Shown here: positions 45,033 to 53,264 of the stretch, in pieces
Numbering within the stretch: the stretch's first letter is position 1
Layout of the letters: each line of letters begins with the position of its first letter
DNA from: Bacteroidota bacterium
GTDB taxonomy: Bacteria; Bacteroidota; Bacteroidia; B-17B0; Aurantibacillaceae
Reading direction: 5' to 3'
Assembly: GCA_030692515.1 (NCBI GenBank)
Contig: JAUXZS010000024.1
Location: 310,001-374,000, forward strand
DNA: 64,000 nt
Made by a program: the position numbers and the translations under genes
The notes under the pieces: generated by a model
What the model was told of the DNA's origin: nothing
The model's database searches: none
The model's input: only the letters and a program-made list of their open reading frames with translations

Positions 45033-45847
45033 ATACGTTCCTGTTTATTAATAGTTTCAAAATTGTCTGCTACACTAGAAAAGCTAATACTTTCCTTGTT
45101 GCCAAGTGCTAAATATCCTAATACAGGTAGGCTATCAGAAAAAAGTTTAATAACCTTGTTTTGTAAATCGCGATTAAAATAAATCAAAACATTTCTACAA
45201 AGTATTAGATTAAATTCATTAAAACTTTGATCGAGAACAAGGTTGTGAGGGGAGAAAACCATTCTGTTTCTAAATTCCTCAAGAAATACAGCCTTACCGT
45301 ATTGTGCCACATAATAATCAGAGAAATCAAATAAACCACCACAATTAATATAGTTTTCGGTATACTCTTTCATGTTATCTAAGGGAAAACTCATTGAGGC
45401 TGCTTTTTCAAGTACTTGTTGATTAATATCTGTAGCGTAGAGCAAAGTTCTTTCGAGCAGACCCGCTTCTTTTAATAATATGGCCATTGAATAAACCTCT
45501 TCGCCCGTTGAACAACCGGCATGCCAAATGCGAATTAGAGGATATGTGGAAAGTTGAGGGATAACTTCTTTACGAAGCACTTTATAAAACGCAGGATCAC
45601 GAAACATTTCAGTAACATTTACTGTAACTTCTTCAATAAAAACATTAAAAAACTGTTCGTTTTCGATGACTTTATGATCTAATTCGGCAAAACTTGGTAT
45701 TTTGAAATTTTGCATAACTCTGTTTATTCGTCTCTTAAATGAAGCTTGAGAATAATCAGAAAAATCGTAGCCATATCGTTTAAATATATGATCAGTTAAT
45801 AATTCAACTTCATTGTCATTTATAATATTGATTGCTTCATTATTCAT
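45014..45847 (-). CDS. cheR: CheR-type protein-glutamate methyltransferase
   Basis: 277 residues from the ATG at 45847, which overlaps the stop of the upstream receiver gene in an ATGA arrangement; longer upstream starts (45907) are not needed. The N-terminal helical CheR domain (FSDYSQASFKRRINRVMQNFKIPSF) precedes the SAM-binding domain: TEMFRDPAFYKVLR, IRIWHAGCSTGEEVYSMAILL, LYATDINQQVLEKA, and FNLILCRNVLIYF. All CheR hallmarks are present. It methylates glutamates of chemoreceptors in classical systems; here the partner is unknown. Confidence 0.95.
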   Translation of the reverse strand: MNNEAINIINDNEVELLTDHIFKRYGYDFSDYSQASFKRRINRVMQNFKIPSFAELDHKVIENEQFFNVFIEEVTVNVTEMFRDPAFYKVLRKEVIPQLSTYPLIRIWHAGCSTGEEVYSMAILLKEAGLLERTLLYATDINQQVLEKAASMSFPLDNMKEYTENYINCGGLFDFSDYYVAQYGKAVFLEEFRNRMVFSPHNLVLDQSFNEFNLILCRNVLIYFNRDLQNKVIKLFSDSLPVLGYLALGNKESISFSSVADNFETINKQERIWRKKK

Positions 45848-46221
45848 AGATTTAAAAGACAAGAAATTTTTTCCATTAAAATATTTATATCTACGGGCTT
45901 TGAACAATATTCACTAGCCCCGGCGTCTATACATTTTTGCCTATCTCCTTTCATAGCTTGAGCAGTTAAGGATATCACGGGAATATGCATTAATTTTTCG
46001 TCATTACGCATTTCCTTCAAGGTTAAATAGCCATCCATCACCGGCATCATCATATCCAATAACACCAAATCAATATTATCATGACTTCTTAATTTATCTA
46101 GACATTCTATACCATCCTTGGCAATAATTATATTTGGACCTTTTGATTTTAGGACGGCCGACAAGGCAAAAATATTTCTATCATCGTCATCAACCAATAA
46201 AATTGTTTTTTCTCTTAACAT
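45844..46221 (-). CDS. single-domain response regulator between hybrid kinase and cheR
   Basis: 125-residue stand-alone receiver: acidic DDDD near residue 12, phospho-Asp in LVLLDMMMPVMDG, GDRQKCIDAGASEYCSKPVD at the end. It resembles the third receiver of the 1115-residue kinase encoded 6 nt upstream (MDMMMPNMDGYE; GDREKCISAGANDYITKPVD), so one probably arose from the other. Translationally coupled to cheR through the ATGA overlap. Confidence 0.94.
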   Translation of the reverse strand: MLREKTILLVDDDDRNIFALSAVLKSKGPNIIIAKDGIECLDKLRSHDNIDLVLLDMMMPVMDGYLTLKEMRNDEKLMHIPVISLTAQAMKGDRQKCIDAGASEYCSKPVDINILMEKISCLLNL

Positions 46222-46227
46222 GGTTAT

Positions 46228-49200
46228 TTATTTATAAAGCCAAACTCTTAACAATGCAATTAATTGATCTCCATCTACCGGTTTTGTAATATAATCGTTT
46301 GCTCCTGCACTAATGCACTTTTCTCTATCACCCAACATTGCTTTAGCAGTAACAGCAATTACCGGCATTTTTTTAAGTAAGGGGTTAGTTCTTATCTTAG
46401 CCGTAGCCTCATAACCATCCATGTTTGGCATCATCATATCCATTAGCACCAAATCAATGCCTAACGTGGAATTAAGGATTGAAAGTGCTTCATTACCATC
46501 ACAAGCAGAGCTTACTTTCATTTTATGCGATTCTAGTAATTTAGTTAATGAAAAAATATTACGCACATCATCATCTACTAATAAAATATGTTTATCGACT
46601 AACACATTGTCTTTCAAATAAAGCTTTTTAAGACCCTTTTCCTCTTTGTCGTCTTCAACTAAATGAAGAAATAAAGAAATCTCACTCGCTAATCGCTTAA
46701 AACTATCAGCGGTTTTAATGATTATTGCACTTGTGTATTGTTTCAATCTTCGTTCTTCTTGTAAGGACATTGATTTGCCTGTATATATAATTACGGGAAG
46801 AAGCTCCAGCTTTTTATCTTTTTTTATGGTCTCTAATACTTGATAACCATTTTCATTCGGTAAACCCATATCCAAGACAACACAATCCACACTTTCCTTT
46901 TTTAGTATCTTATATGCCTCATCGGCACTTTCTGCAACAAGACAAACTTTAGAAGCATCGCTAATGTATTGACTAATTGCTTTTGTATGGCCCTTGTTAT
47001 CATCTACCAACAAAATATTTTTTGGTGTTTTCCCTACCGCCTTTTCTATTTTTTCTAATACCCTTCCTATTTCTTTTTCAGCATCAGATTTATTCAAAAA
47101 GTCTATTGCTCCTATCGCTATTGTATCCTTTGCCTTAATTTCCATAGAAGACATCATGTGTACAGGAATAAATTTAGTTGCTAAATTGCCCTTCAATTCC
47201 TTCATAATTGTCCATCCGCTAACTATGGGTAACTGTATATCCAAAAGAATTCCAATAGGTTTGTATTTTAACGCAAATGCTACTGCATCAGCACCGCTAA
47301 CGGCAATAACAGCCTTATAACCTCGTTCATGAAAGTATTTTAAAAGCGCGTGAGCAAAAGCTGTGTCATCTTCAACAATCAGAATCGTTTTATCATTTGG
47401 TCCAATTTCATTTCTATCATCAGGTATTTCATCTGGGATAAACTGCAGAACATTTTCATCACTAGCTGAACTGGCCGCTTCCGGTTCTATTTCAACATCT
47501 ACTTTTTTACTTTCATCATTAGAATAAATAAAATTTTCATTAGAATTAATTTGCCGTTTGTAAGGAATGATTATTGTAAATGAACTACCTAGGCCAACAT
47601 CACTTTTAAGCATTATTTCTCCCCCAAGCATTCGAGCAATTTCGCGACTGATCGAAAGCCCTAAGCCGGTTCCTCCATATTTTCTTCTTGTAGAACCATC
47701 CGCTTGTTGAAAAGCTTCAAATACCATGTCATGTTTTTCCTCCGGTATTCCTATGCCCGAATCTTTTACTTCCATAGAAACAAATTCCTCCTTATTAATT
47801 TTCATTTTTTTAACCTCGGTTTCTGAAGGTTGTCTTATGGTGAGTTCAACCTTACCCTTTTCGGTAAATTTAAATGCATTTGACAAAAAGTTTTTCAAGA
47901 CCTGTTCAATTCTAATTCTATCAGTTTTCAATATATCATTTACCTCTTCGTTTTTTGTAATACCAAATGAAATTCCTTTTTGTTTTGCAAACGGTTTAAA
48001 AATATCATTCATATTTTTACAAACCGCTAACAAAGAAACATCTTCTATTTCAAGATCCATTTTACCCGATTCAATTTTAGAAAGGTCGAGTATTTCATTT
48101 ATGAGTTCCAATAAACCATTGCCAGAATTATGTATTACTCCTGCAAATTCAACTTGTTCGCTACTAAGATTTTTTTCGGCATTATCGGCCAAAAGTCTGC
48201 TGAGTAATAAAATAGAATTAAGAGGTGTTCTAAGTTCATGGCTCATATTTGCCAAGAATTCCGATTTATACTTACTACTTTGCTCGAGTGCATGCGCTTT
48301 TTCCTGAAGCTCATTTGAAGCAGACTCTAACTCTTCATTTTTTTCGCTTACGATTTGATTTTTTTCCTCAAGTAGTTGGCTTTTCTCTTCAAGTTCTTGA
48401 TTGGATTGCATAAGCTCTTCTTGTTGCAATCTTAATTCTTCGTCTGAAGCCTCTAATCTTTGTGTTTGGGTTTCAAGCTCAGCATTCGATTCCTCTAACT
48501 CTTCTTGCTGTACTCTTAATTCCTCGGCTTGAGTTTGCAAAAGTATTTGTTGCTTCTTTTGCTCCGTAATGTCAAATCGAATTGCCATATATTGAAAAGG
48601 TTTCCCTTGTTCATTTAGAAAAGGGACAAGTGTTGTATCTACCCAATACTCATTACCATCCTTTGCAATATTTTTTATTTCACCCTTCCATAATTTTCCC
48701 TTGGCTAATGTTGTCCATAAGTCACGTATAAATTCTTTACTATGATAACCAGAATTGATGATTCTGTGATCCTGACCAATTAATTCCTCGCGTTTATATT
48801 TTGTTATTTCACAAAATTTATCATTCGCATAATTAATTATTCCTTTCTGATCAGTAATAGCAACTATAGCGGATACATCCAACGCGTATTTATAATTAGA
48901 AATTTCGTTCAGGCTATTTTTTAGGTTTTCCTCGCTTTTATTTCTTAGACTAGTGTTGTGTTTAATCACAAAAAAAACTACGATTAAAGCAATCAAAATT
49001 GCGCTTAATAATAAAATTAAATTATTTATAAATGCGTTATTTTCTTCGATATTAGCTATTTGACGTTGCTGTAATAAGCGATTTTGCTCATATTCAATTG
49101 ATATTACAAGATTCCGAATCTCTTGCATCCAATATTTTCCTTCGCCAGATAATACAATTTTCTGGGCGACTTCAAATCCTCCATTTACTCTAGCTTCATT

Positions 49201-49575
49201 TGTTTTAATTGAAATATCTTGAATTTGATCAATAAAATATTTGAGCGAATCTATTTTTTTTAACTGTAAATTATTTTCAATTACAAGTTTCTCAAGTTTA
49301 TAAATCTTTGCTTTAATAGTATCATTGGCTTTAAAAAAAGGAGCGAGAAATATTGAATCGCCGGTAATTAGAAAGCCCCTACTTCCAATTTGAATGTCTT
49401 GAGCGCTGGTGAGAATACTTCCAAGTGCATTTAAAACTTGGTGGGTTTGTTCTACTAATTTGTTTGTTTTGAGAAGAGATTGAGTTGTTTTGAGAGTTCC
49501 AATTCCAGCGGAAATTACAATTAATGTAATGGCTAAAAAAAGAAAAACTATTTTTTTTTGAAATGAAAATTTCAT
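46228..49575 (-). CDS. CHASE3-PAS hybrid histidine kinase with three receivers
   Basis: 1115 residues from ATG 49575 (an upstream ATG adds 14). Membrane span, periplasmic CHASE3 domain (LTSAQDIQIGSRGFLITGD), second span at about 185-205, and PAS at about 225-340. A long Gln/Glu-rich signalling coiled coil at about 345-440 contains repeated LRxQQEELxxSNxELE. HisKA has its phospho-His near 446 (MSHELRTPLNS), HATPase is complete (FKFTEKGKVEL, DSGIGIPEEKHD, GTGLGLSIS), and receivers lie at about 730-850, 855-975 and 990-1110. Probably senses an extracellular or membrane signal and heads the relay. First gene of the cluster. Confidence 0.95.
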   Translation of the reverse strand: MKFSFQKKIVFLFLAITLIVISAGIGTLKTTQSLLKTNKLVEQTHQVLNALGSILTSAQDIQIGSRGFLITGDSIFLAPFFKANDTIKAKIYKLEKLVIENNLQLKKIDSLKYFIDQIQDISIKTNEARVNGGFEVAQKIVLSGEGKYWMQEIRNLVISIEYEQNRLLQQRQIANIEENNAFINNLILLLSAILIALIVVFFVIKHNTSLRNKSEENLKNSLNEISNYKYALDVSAIVAITDQKGIINYANDKFCEITKYKREELIGQDHRIINSGYHSKEFIRDLWTTLAKGKLWKGEIKNIAKDGNEYWVDTTLVPFLNEQGKPFQYMAIRFDITEQKKQQILLQTQAEELRVQQEELEESNAELETQTQRLEASDEELRLQQEELMQSNQELEEKSQLLEEKNQIVSEKNEELESASNELQEKAHALEQSSKYKSEFLANMSHELRTPLNSILLLSRLLADNAEKNLSSEQVEFAGVIHNSGNGLLELINEILDLSKIESGKMDLEIEDVSLLAVCKNMNDIFKPFAKQKGISFGITKNEEVNDILKTDRIRIEQVLKNFLSNAFKFTEKGKVELTIRQPSETEVKKMKINKEEFVSMEVKDSGIGIPEEKHDMVFEAFQQADGSTRRKYGGTGLGLSISREIARMLGGEIMLKSDVGLGSSFTIIIPYKRQINSNENFIYSNDESKKVDVEIEPEAASSASDENVLQFIPDEIPDDRNEIGPNDKTILIVEDDTAFAHALLKYFHERGYKAVIAVSGADAVAFALKYKPIGILLDIQLPIVSGWTIMKELKGNLATKFIPVHMMSSMEIKAKDTIAIGAIDFLNKSDAEKEIGRVLEKIEKAVGKTPKNILLVDDNKGHTKAISQYISDASKVCLVAESADEAYKILKKESVDCVVLDMGLPNENGYQVLETIKKDKKLELLPVIIYTGKSMSLQEERRLKQYTSAIIIKTADSFKRLASEISLFLHLVEDDKEEKGLKKLYLKDNVLVDKHILLVDDDVRNIFSLTKLLESHKMKVSSACDGNEALSILNSTLGIDLVLMDMMMPNMDGYEATAKIRTNPLLKKMPVIAVTAKAMLGDREKCISAGANDYITKPVDGDQLIALLRVWLYK

Positions 49576-49712
49576 AAAATTCTTTCCATAAATTAAGATT
49601 AAACGCTGAAATATCAACTATTTACTAATAGGTTAAACAATTAGCGTTTATTTGAACAATTTACAAATTAGAAATTGAAATCGACTTTTTTAAAAAATTA
49701 GATTAAATAAAA

Positions 49713-49728
49713 TCTTACATATGTAAGA
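49713..49728. promoter_or_regulatory. perfect 16-bp palindrome upstream of the hybrid kinase gene
   Basis: TCTTACATATGTAAGA, an exact palindrome, lies 138 nt upstream of the kinase ATG and 139 nt from the stop of the convergently oriented msrA gene, in a 292-nt gap. It has the size and symmetry of a dimeric regulator's operator. No protein can be named. Confidence 0.4.
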
Positions 49729-49841
49729 AAATTAAACATTTTGTATGAGGAGGTTTTAAAATCAAAAAATATTAGCTGCTATGTTTAATTGTATAGCCAA
49801 AAAATAAATTATCTTGAATTGGATAAATCAAATCGTCAATT

Positions 49842-49869
49842 AAAAGGGAGCAAAAAATATCGCTCTTTT
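49842..49869 (-). terminator. possible terminator overlapping the msrA stop codon
   Basis: On the minus strand AAAAGAGC and GCTC-CC-TTTT pair with two bulged bases and a 10-nt loop, followed by TAATT. Weak because of the bulges. Confidence 0.35.
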
Positions 49870-50554
49870 ATTTCTTCATTTTATCCTTAAAGATTTTTTC
49901 GAACTTTTCAACTTTGGGTTGTATTACAAATTTGCAATAACTCTCAGAACCGTTTTGGTTATAATAATTTTGGTGGTACTCTTCGGCTTCGTAATAATTT
50001 ATGTAAGGAGAAATTTCAGTAATAATAGGGTTTGGATAAGCATGCTCCTCGTTTATTAATTTTTTATATTTCTCGGCTAATTGTTTTTGTTCGTCGTTAT
50101 GATAAAAAACCACCGACCGGTATTGGGTTCCAAAATCGTTTCCTTGTCGGTTTAAAGTTGTTGGGTCGTGTGTTTTCCAAAAAACTTGAAGTAAGTCATC
50201 AAACGAAATTTTTGATTTATCGTAAACAATCTGACAAACTTCGGCATGACCAGTTGTTCCATTACAAACTTCCTTATAAGATGGATTTTTTACTGTACCT
50301 CCACTATATCCACTTTTTATGCTAATAACTCCTTCTAAACGCTGAAAAACAGCTTCTACACACCAAAAACAGCCTGCTCCAAAAGTTGCTGTATCAATAG
50401 TTTGATTGGATGATTTAATATTCACTGGACTTGTATTTGTTTCTACATTCATGATAACTTTATTTGGTGATGATGGTTGCGCACAAGCGAACATAAAAAA
50501 AATAGCCGCAACTACTGTTACAGCTATTTTAAAATTTATTTTTTTCTTATTCAT
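49868..50554 (-). CDS. msrA: exported peptide-methionine (S)-S-oxide reductase MsrA
   Basis: Repairs oxidised methionine in envelope proteins. Lipoprotein signal MNKKKINFKIAV...FMFAC with Cys24 as the predicted lipid anchor. MsrA domain: FGAGCFWCVEAVF with catalytic C62, GYSGG, YKEVCNGTTGHAEV, FWKTHDPTTLNRQGNDFGTQYRS and YHQNYY. A Cys near the end (SYCKFVI) probably serves as resolving residue. At 228 residues including signal it is of normal size, but most bacterial MsrA enzymes are cytosolic, so surface or periplasmic location is the notable point. 14 nt from the next gene upstream, which encodes an exported Lys-rich protein. Confidence 0.95.
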   Translation of the reverse strand: MNKKKINFKIAVTVVAAIFFMFACAQPSSPNKVIMNVETNTSPVNIKSSNQTIDTATFGAGCFWCVEAVFQRLEGVISIKSGYSGGTVKNPSYKEVCNGTTGHAEVCQIVYDKSKISFDDLLQVFWKTHDPTTLNRQGNDFGTQYRSVVFYHNDEQKQLAEKYKKLINEEHAYPNPIITEISPYINYYEAEEYHQNYYNQNGSESYCKFVIQPKVEKFEKIFKDKMKK

Positions 50555-50568
50555 TTAATACTAACAAT

Positions 50569-51081
50569 TTATTCTTGTTTTTGTTCACCTTCAATTGGCT
50601 CTCCCTTTTTTGGTTTTTTAGGTTTTTTCGGCTTCCCTCCTTTTTCAAAACCAGAAAAATCATAGAATTTTTTTGGTTTATCGCTTTTTGTCATTTTAAT
50701 TGTACCCTCAATATCCCATTCAACAACAGCAAAATTAATTGCTAGGGTTAAATCTTTATCGTCAGTTGTTGTTGCTTCAACTTCTAGCAAACGAACTTCC
50801 GTATCGGTAGAATCTGTATAAATCGAATCTTTATTAATTCGGTATTTTAACCATTTGTACTGAAATTTATCAAACAAAAACTCACTAAACAATTTACCAT
50901 CCTTAAATTCAATTTTATCCATTACAGATTTTTTTGCTACAATCCCGTCTTTTACTTCTGTAATATTGATGTTAAAAATACGTTTATGTAATGGGTCTTT
51001 TTCACCTTTAAAAGCAAAGCACATAAAAAAAATAGCACAAAGTGTTAAATTAGAGAGTGAAAATATTTTTTTCTTAATCAT
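50569..51081 (-). CDS. exported protein with Lys/Pro-rich tail, unknown function
   Basis: 170 residues with a hydrophobic N-terminal segment (KIFSLSNLTLCAIFFMCFAF), then a beta-rich body (VKDGIVAKKSVMDKIEFKDGKLFSEFLFDKFQYKWL), with TEVRLLEVEATTTDDKDLTL in the middle. A C-terminal Lys/Pro/Gly tail ends the protein (GGKPKKPKKPKKGEPIEGEQKQE, compositionally extreme). No domain recognised. It lies 14 nt upstream of msrA and is likely its operon partner. Similar polybasic tails end the protein at 29959-30423. The low-complexity tail may mediate surface attachment or be disordered. Confidence 0.6.
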   Translation of the reverse strand: MIKKKIFSLSNLTLCAIFFMCFAFKGEKDPLHKRIFNINITEVKDGIVAKKSVMDKIEFKDGKLFSEFLFDKFQYKWLKYRINKDSIYTDSTDTEVRLLEVEATTTDDKDLTLAINFAVVEWDIEGTIKMTKSDKPKKFYDFSGFEKGGKPKKPKKPKKGEPIEGEQKQE

Positions 51082-51219
51082 AATTTTTCATTTATTTATC
51101 GTTGATTGATTTTTAATGTTTCAATCATTAATATTGAATAACAATTTAAATCTTAATAAATTTCTTAATGTAAAAATAGGAAATTATTATTTACTTAACC
51201 GTTAAAATAATTAACAAAA

Positions 51220-52491
51220 ATGCAGCCACTTGCCGAAAGAATGCGCCCAAAAAACTTAATTGAATACATTGGGCAAAGCCATATAATTGGCACGGGCAGT
51301 GCATTACGTAATGCTATTAAACAAAATCTCTTACCCTCAATATTACTTTGGGGACCACCGGGTGTTGGTAAAACTTCTTTAGCGTTAATAATTGCTAACG
51401 AACTAAAAAGACCATTTTATCATTTAAGCGCCATTAATAGTGGTGTAAAAGAAGTAAGAGAGGTCATAGAAAAAGCATCAGATAATAATATTTTTAACCA
51501 AAATAAACCTGTTTTATTTATTGATGAAATTCATCGTTTTAGTAAGTCACAACAAGATTCGTTATTAGGCGCTGTAGAAAAAGGTGTAGTTACATTAATT
51601 GGCGCAACAACTGAAAACCCTTCATTTGAAGTTATTCCCGCTTTACTTTCGCGCTGCCAGATTTATATTTTAAAAAATTTAGAAGAAGAAGAATTATTAA
51701 AACTTATTACAAACGCATTAAGCCAGGATGAGTTTTTAAAAACAAAAAAAATTATTTTAAAAGAACATGAGGCTTTAATAAGAGTTAGCGGAGGTGATGC
51801 CCGAAAATTATTAAACGCTTTGGAGATAGTAGTCAACAGTTCGATAAGTGATGAAATAGAAATTACAAACGAACTTGTACTAACAGTTATTCAACAAAAT
51901 TTAGCTCTTTATGATAAGAGTGGTGAACAGCATTACGATATAATTTCCGCTTTCATAAAATCAATTAGGGGAAGCGATCCAAATGCTGCGGTCTATTATT
52001 TAGCCCGCATGCTTAAAGGCGGCGAAGACCCGCTTTTTATTGCGCGCCGACTTTTGATATTATCGAGTGAAGATATTGGAAATGCAAACCCAAACGCTTT
52101 GTTGCTTGCCAATAATTGCTTCAATGCTGTTAATGTAATAGGAATGCCGGAGTCGCGTATTATTTTAAGTCAGTGTGTAACTTACCTAGCATGCAGTGCA
52201 AAAAGTAATGCAAGCTATATGGCTATTTCTGATGCTTCTGAACTAGTTGATAAAACCGGAGATTTACCGGTGCCTTTACAATTACGAAATGCACCTACCA
52301 AATTAATGAAGAATTTAAATTATGGTAAAGATTATAAATACGCTCACTCATTTGAGAATAATTTTGCTGAGCAAGAATTTTTACCCGAGCAAATTGCTGA
52401 AACAAAATTATATGAACCCGGCAATAATGCCAGAGAACAAGAACAAAGAAACTATTTAAAAAATTTATGGAAAGAAAAATATGGATATTAA
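51220..52491 (+). CDS. rarA: replication-associated recombination protein A (RarA/MgsA)
   Basis: AAA+ ATPase acting at stalled replication forks and on SSB-coated DNA, related to clamp-loader subunits. 423 residues. Walker A GPPGVGKT is at 45-52, Walker B FIDEIHRF at 100-107 (D102, E103), sensor 1 [11 protein letters not shown], the Arg finger region ALLSRCQIY, and the C-terminal helical domain ([52 protein letters not shown]) with the tetramerisation part. No neighbours on the strand; its 3' end overlaps the PhnA-like gene on the opposite strand by 4 nt. Confidence 0.97.
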   Translation: MQPLAERMRPKNLIEYIGQSHIIGTGSALRNAIKQNLLPSILLWGPPGVGKTSLALIIANELKRPFYHLSAINSGVKEVREVIEKASDNNIFNQNKPVLFIDEIHRFSKSQQDSLLGAVEKGVVTLIGATTENPSFEVIPALLSRCQIYILKNLEEEELLKLITNALSQDEFLKTKKIILKEHEALIRVSGGDARKLLNALEIVVNSSISDEIEITNELVLTVIQQNLALYDKSGEQHYDIISAFIKSIRGSDPNAAVYYLARMLKGGEDPLFIARRLLILSSEDIGNANPNALLLANNCFNAVNVIGMPESRIILSQCVTYLACSAKSNASYMAISDASELVDKTGDLPVPLQLRNAPTKLMKNLNYGKDYKYAHSFENNFAEQEFLPEQIAETKLYEPGNNAREQEQRNYLKNLWKEKYGY

Positions 52492-52697
52492 CCTTTTTTC
52501 AAAAATTCTGTTCTGAGCACAATATTACTTCCGTCAACGCGGCAATCAACTTCGTCTTCATTGTCGGTTAACTTAATATTCTTAATTACTTTTCCTCTTT
52601 TTAAAACCAAAGAAGAACCTTTAACCTTTAAATCTTTTATTAGGTGAACAGAATCTCCATTACTTAATAAAGTTCCATTACTATCTTTTACATCCAT
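52488..52697 (-). CDS. PhnA-domain small protein (YjdM/PhnA-like)
   Basis: 69 residues, consisting only of the C-terminal PhnA domain: VKDSNGTLLSNGDSVHLIKDLKVKGSS, RGKVIKNIKLTDNEDEVDCRVDGSNIVLRTEFLKK. This is the short form without the N-terminal zinc ribbon found in E. coli YjdM. The name PhnA is historical and the domain's function is unclear; it is not phosphonoacetate hydrolase. Cytosolic. Convergent with rarA, with 4 nt of overlap between the stop codons. Confidence 0.88.
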   Translation of the reverse strand: MDVKDSNGTLLSNGDSVHLIKDLKVKGSSLVLKRGKVIKNIKLTDNEDEVDCRVDGSNIVLRTEFLKKG

Positions 52698-52760
52698 GTT
52701 ATTTATTTTCTTCCTATAAAGGAAAATTTTCTGTGATTAATTATTTTTTAAACTATTCTT

Positions 52761-53159
52761 TTAGAGAAAAGCTTTTAACCAAAGTTCAGCCGAAAGAATA
52801 TCTCCAAAAACTTTATAAGGTATTGATGGCTTATTAACTTTTAAGTAAAAATTGGCTATTAATTTATAGGCTACATTATCAGCAATAATTGCAGATGCTG
52901 AACCTGGAAAAACATCTTCTAAATTCTTAGAATGTTCTCTACCTTCTTTTGTAATTGATACATCACCAATACCCGAAAATAAAAAAGGCCTTTTTTTGCC
53001 CAAACAAATGTCAGTATAAATTTTTAGCATTTTATCCTGCAACGCCACATCAATTTCGATTCCATCTTTAAAAGTAACGTGAACTATCCCATCAGTTCGA
53101 GAATGAACAATTGCTTCATCCGTTTCAATAGTTTTATCTTCAAAAAAATCAAGGGCCAT
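52761..53159 (-). CDS. STAS/SpoIIAA-like small protein, unknown function
   Basis: 132 residues, cytosolic, no motif of known catalytic type. The pattern (IVHVTFKDGIEIDVALQDKMLKIYTDICLGKKRPFLFSGIGDVSITKEGREHSK) alternates strands and helices as in SpoIIAA/STAS-like folds, including a central strand-turn that ends in GIGDV. I recall related Bacteroidota proteins of unknown function with this layout, but the assignment is tentative. It lies 63 nt upstream of the PhnA-like gene on the same strand and 105 nt downstream of the recG stop. Confidence 0.6.
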   Translation of the reverse strand: MALDFFEDKTIETDEAIVHSRTDGIVHVTFKDGIEIDVALQDKMLKIYTDICLGKKRPFLFSGIGDVSITKEGREHSKNLEDVFPGSASAIIADNVAYKLIANFYLKVNKPSIPYKVFGDILSAELWLKAFL

Positions 53160-53264
53160 ATTTAAGTACAGTTAACATAGTGCAATTATTAAAAACTTAA
53201 ATCTAAATTATTTAGTAACGAAAAGCAACAATTTAACGATTTATTTACTCAACCAATAAAATAA

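Noticed and set aside
47726-48307. A 193-codon open frame on the plus strand inside the hybrid kinase gene.
   Set aside because: It mirrors the kinase HisKA/HATPase codons on the opposite strand, has no motif of its own and no promoter.
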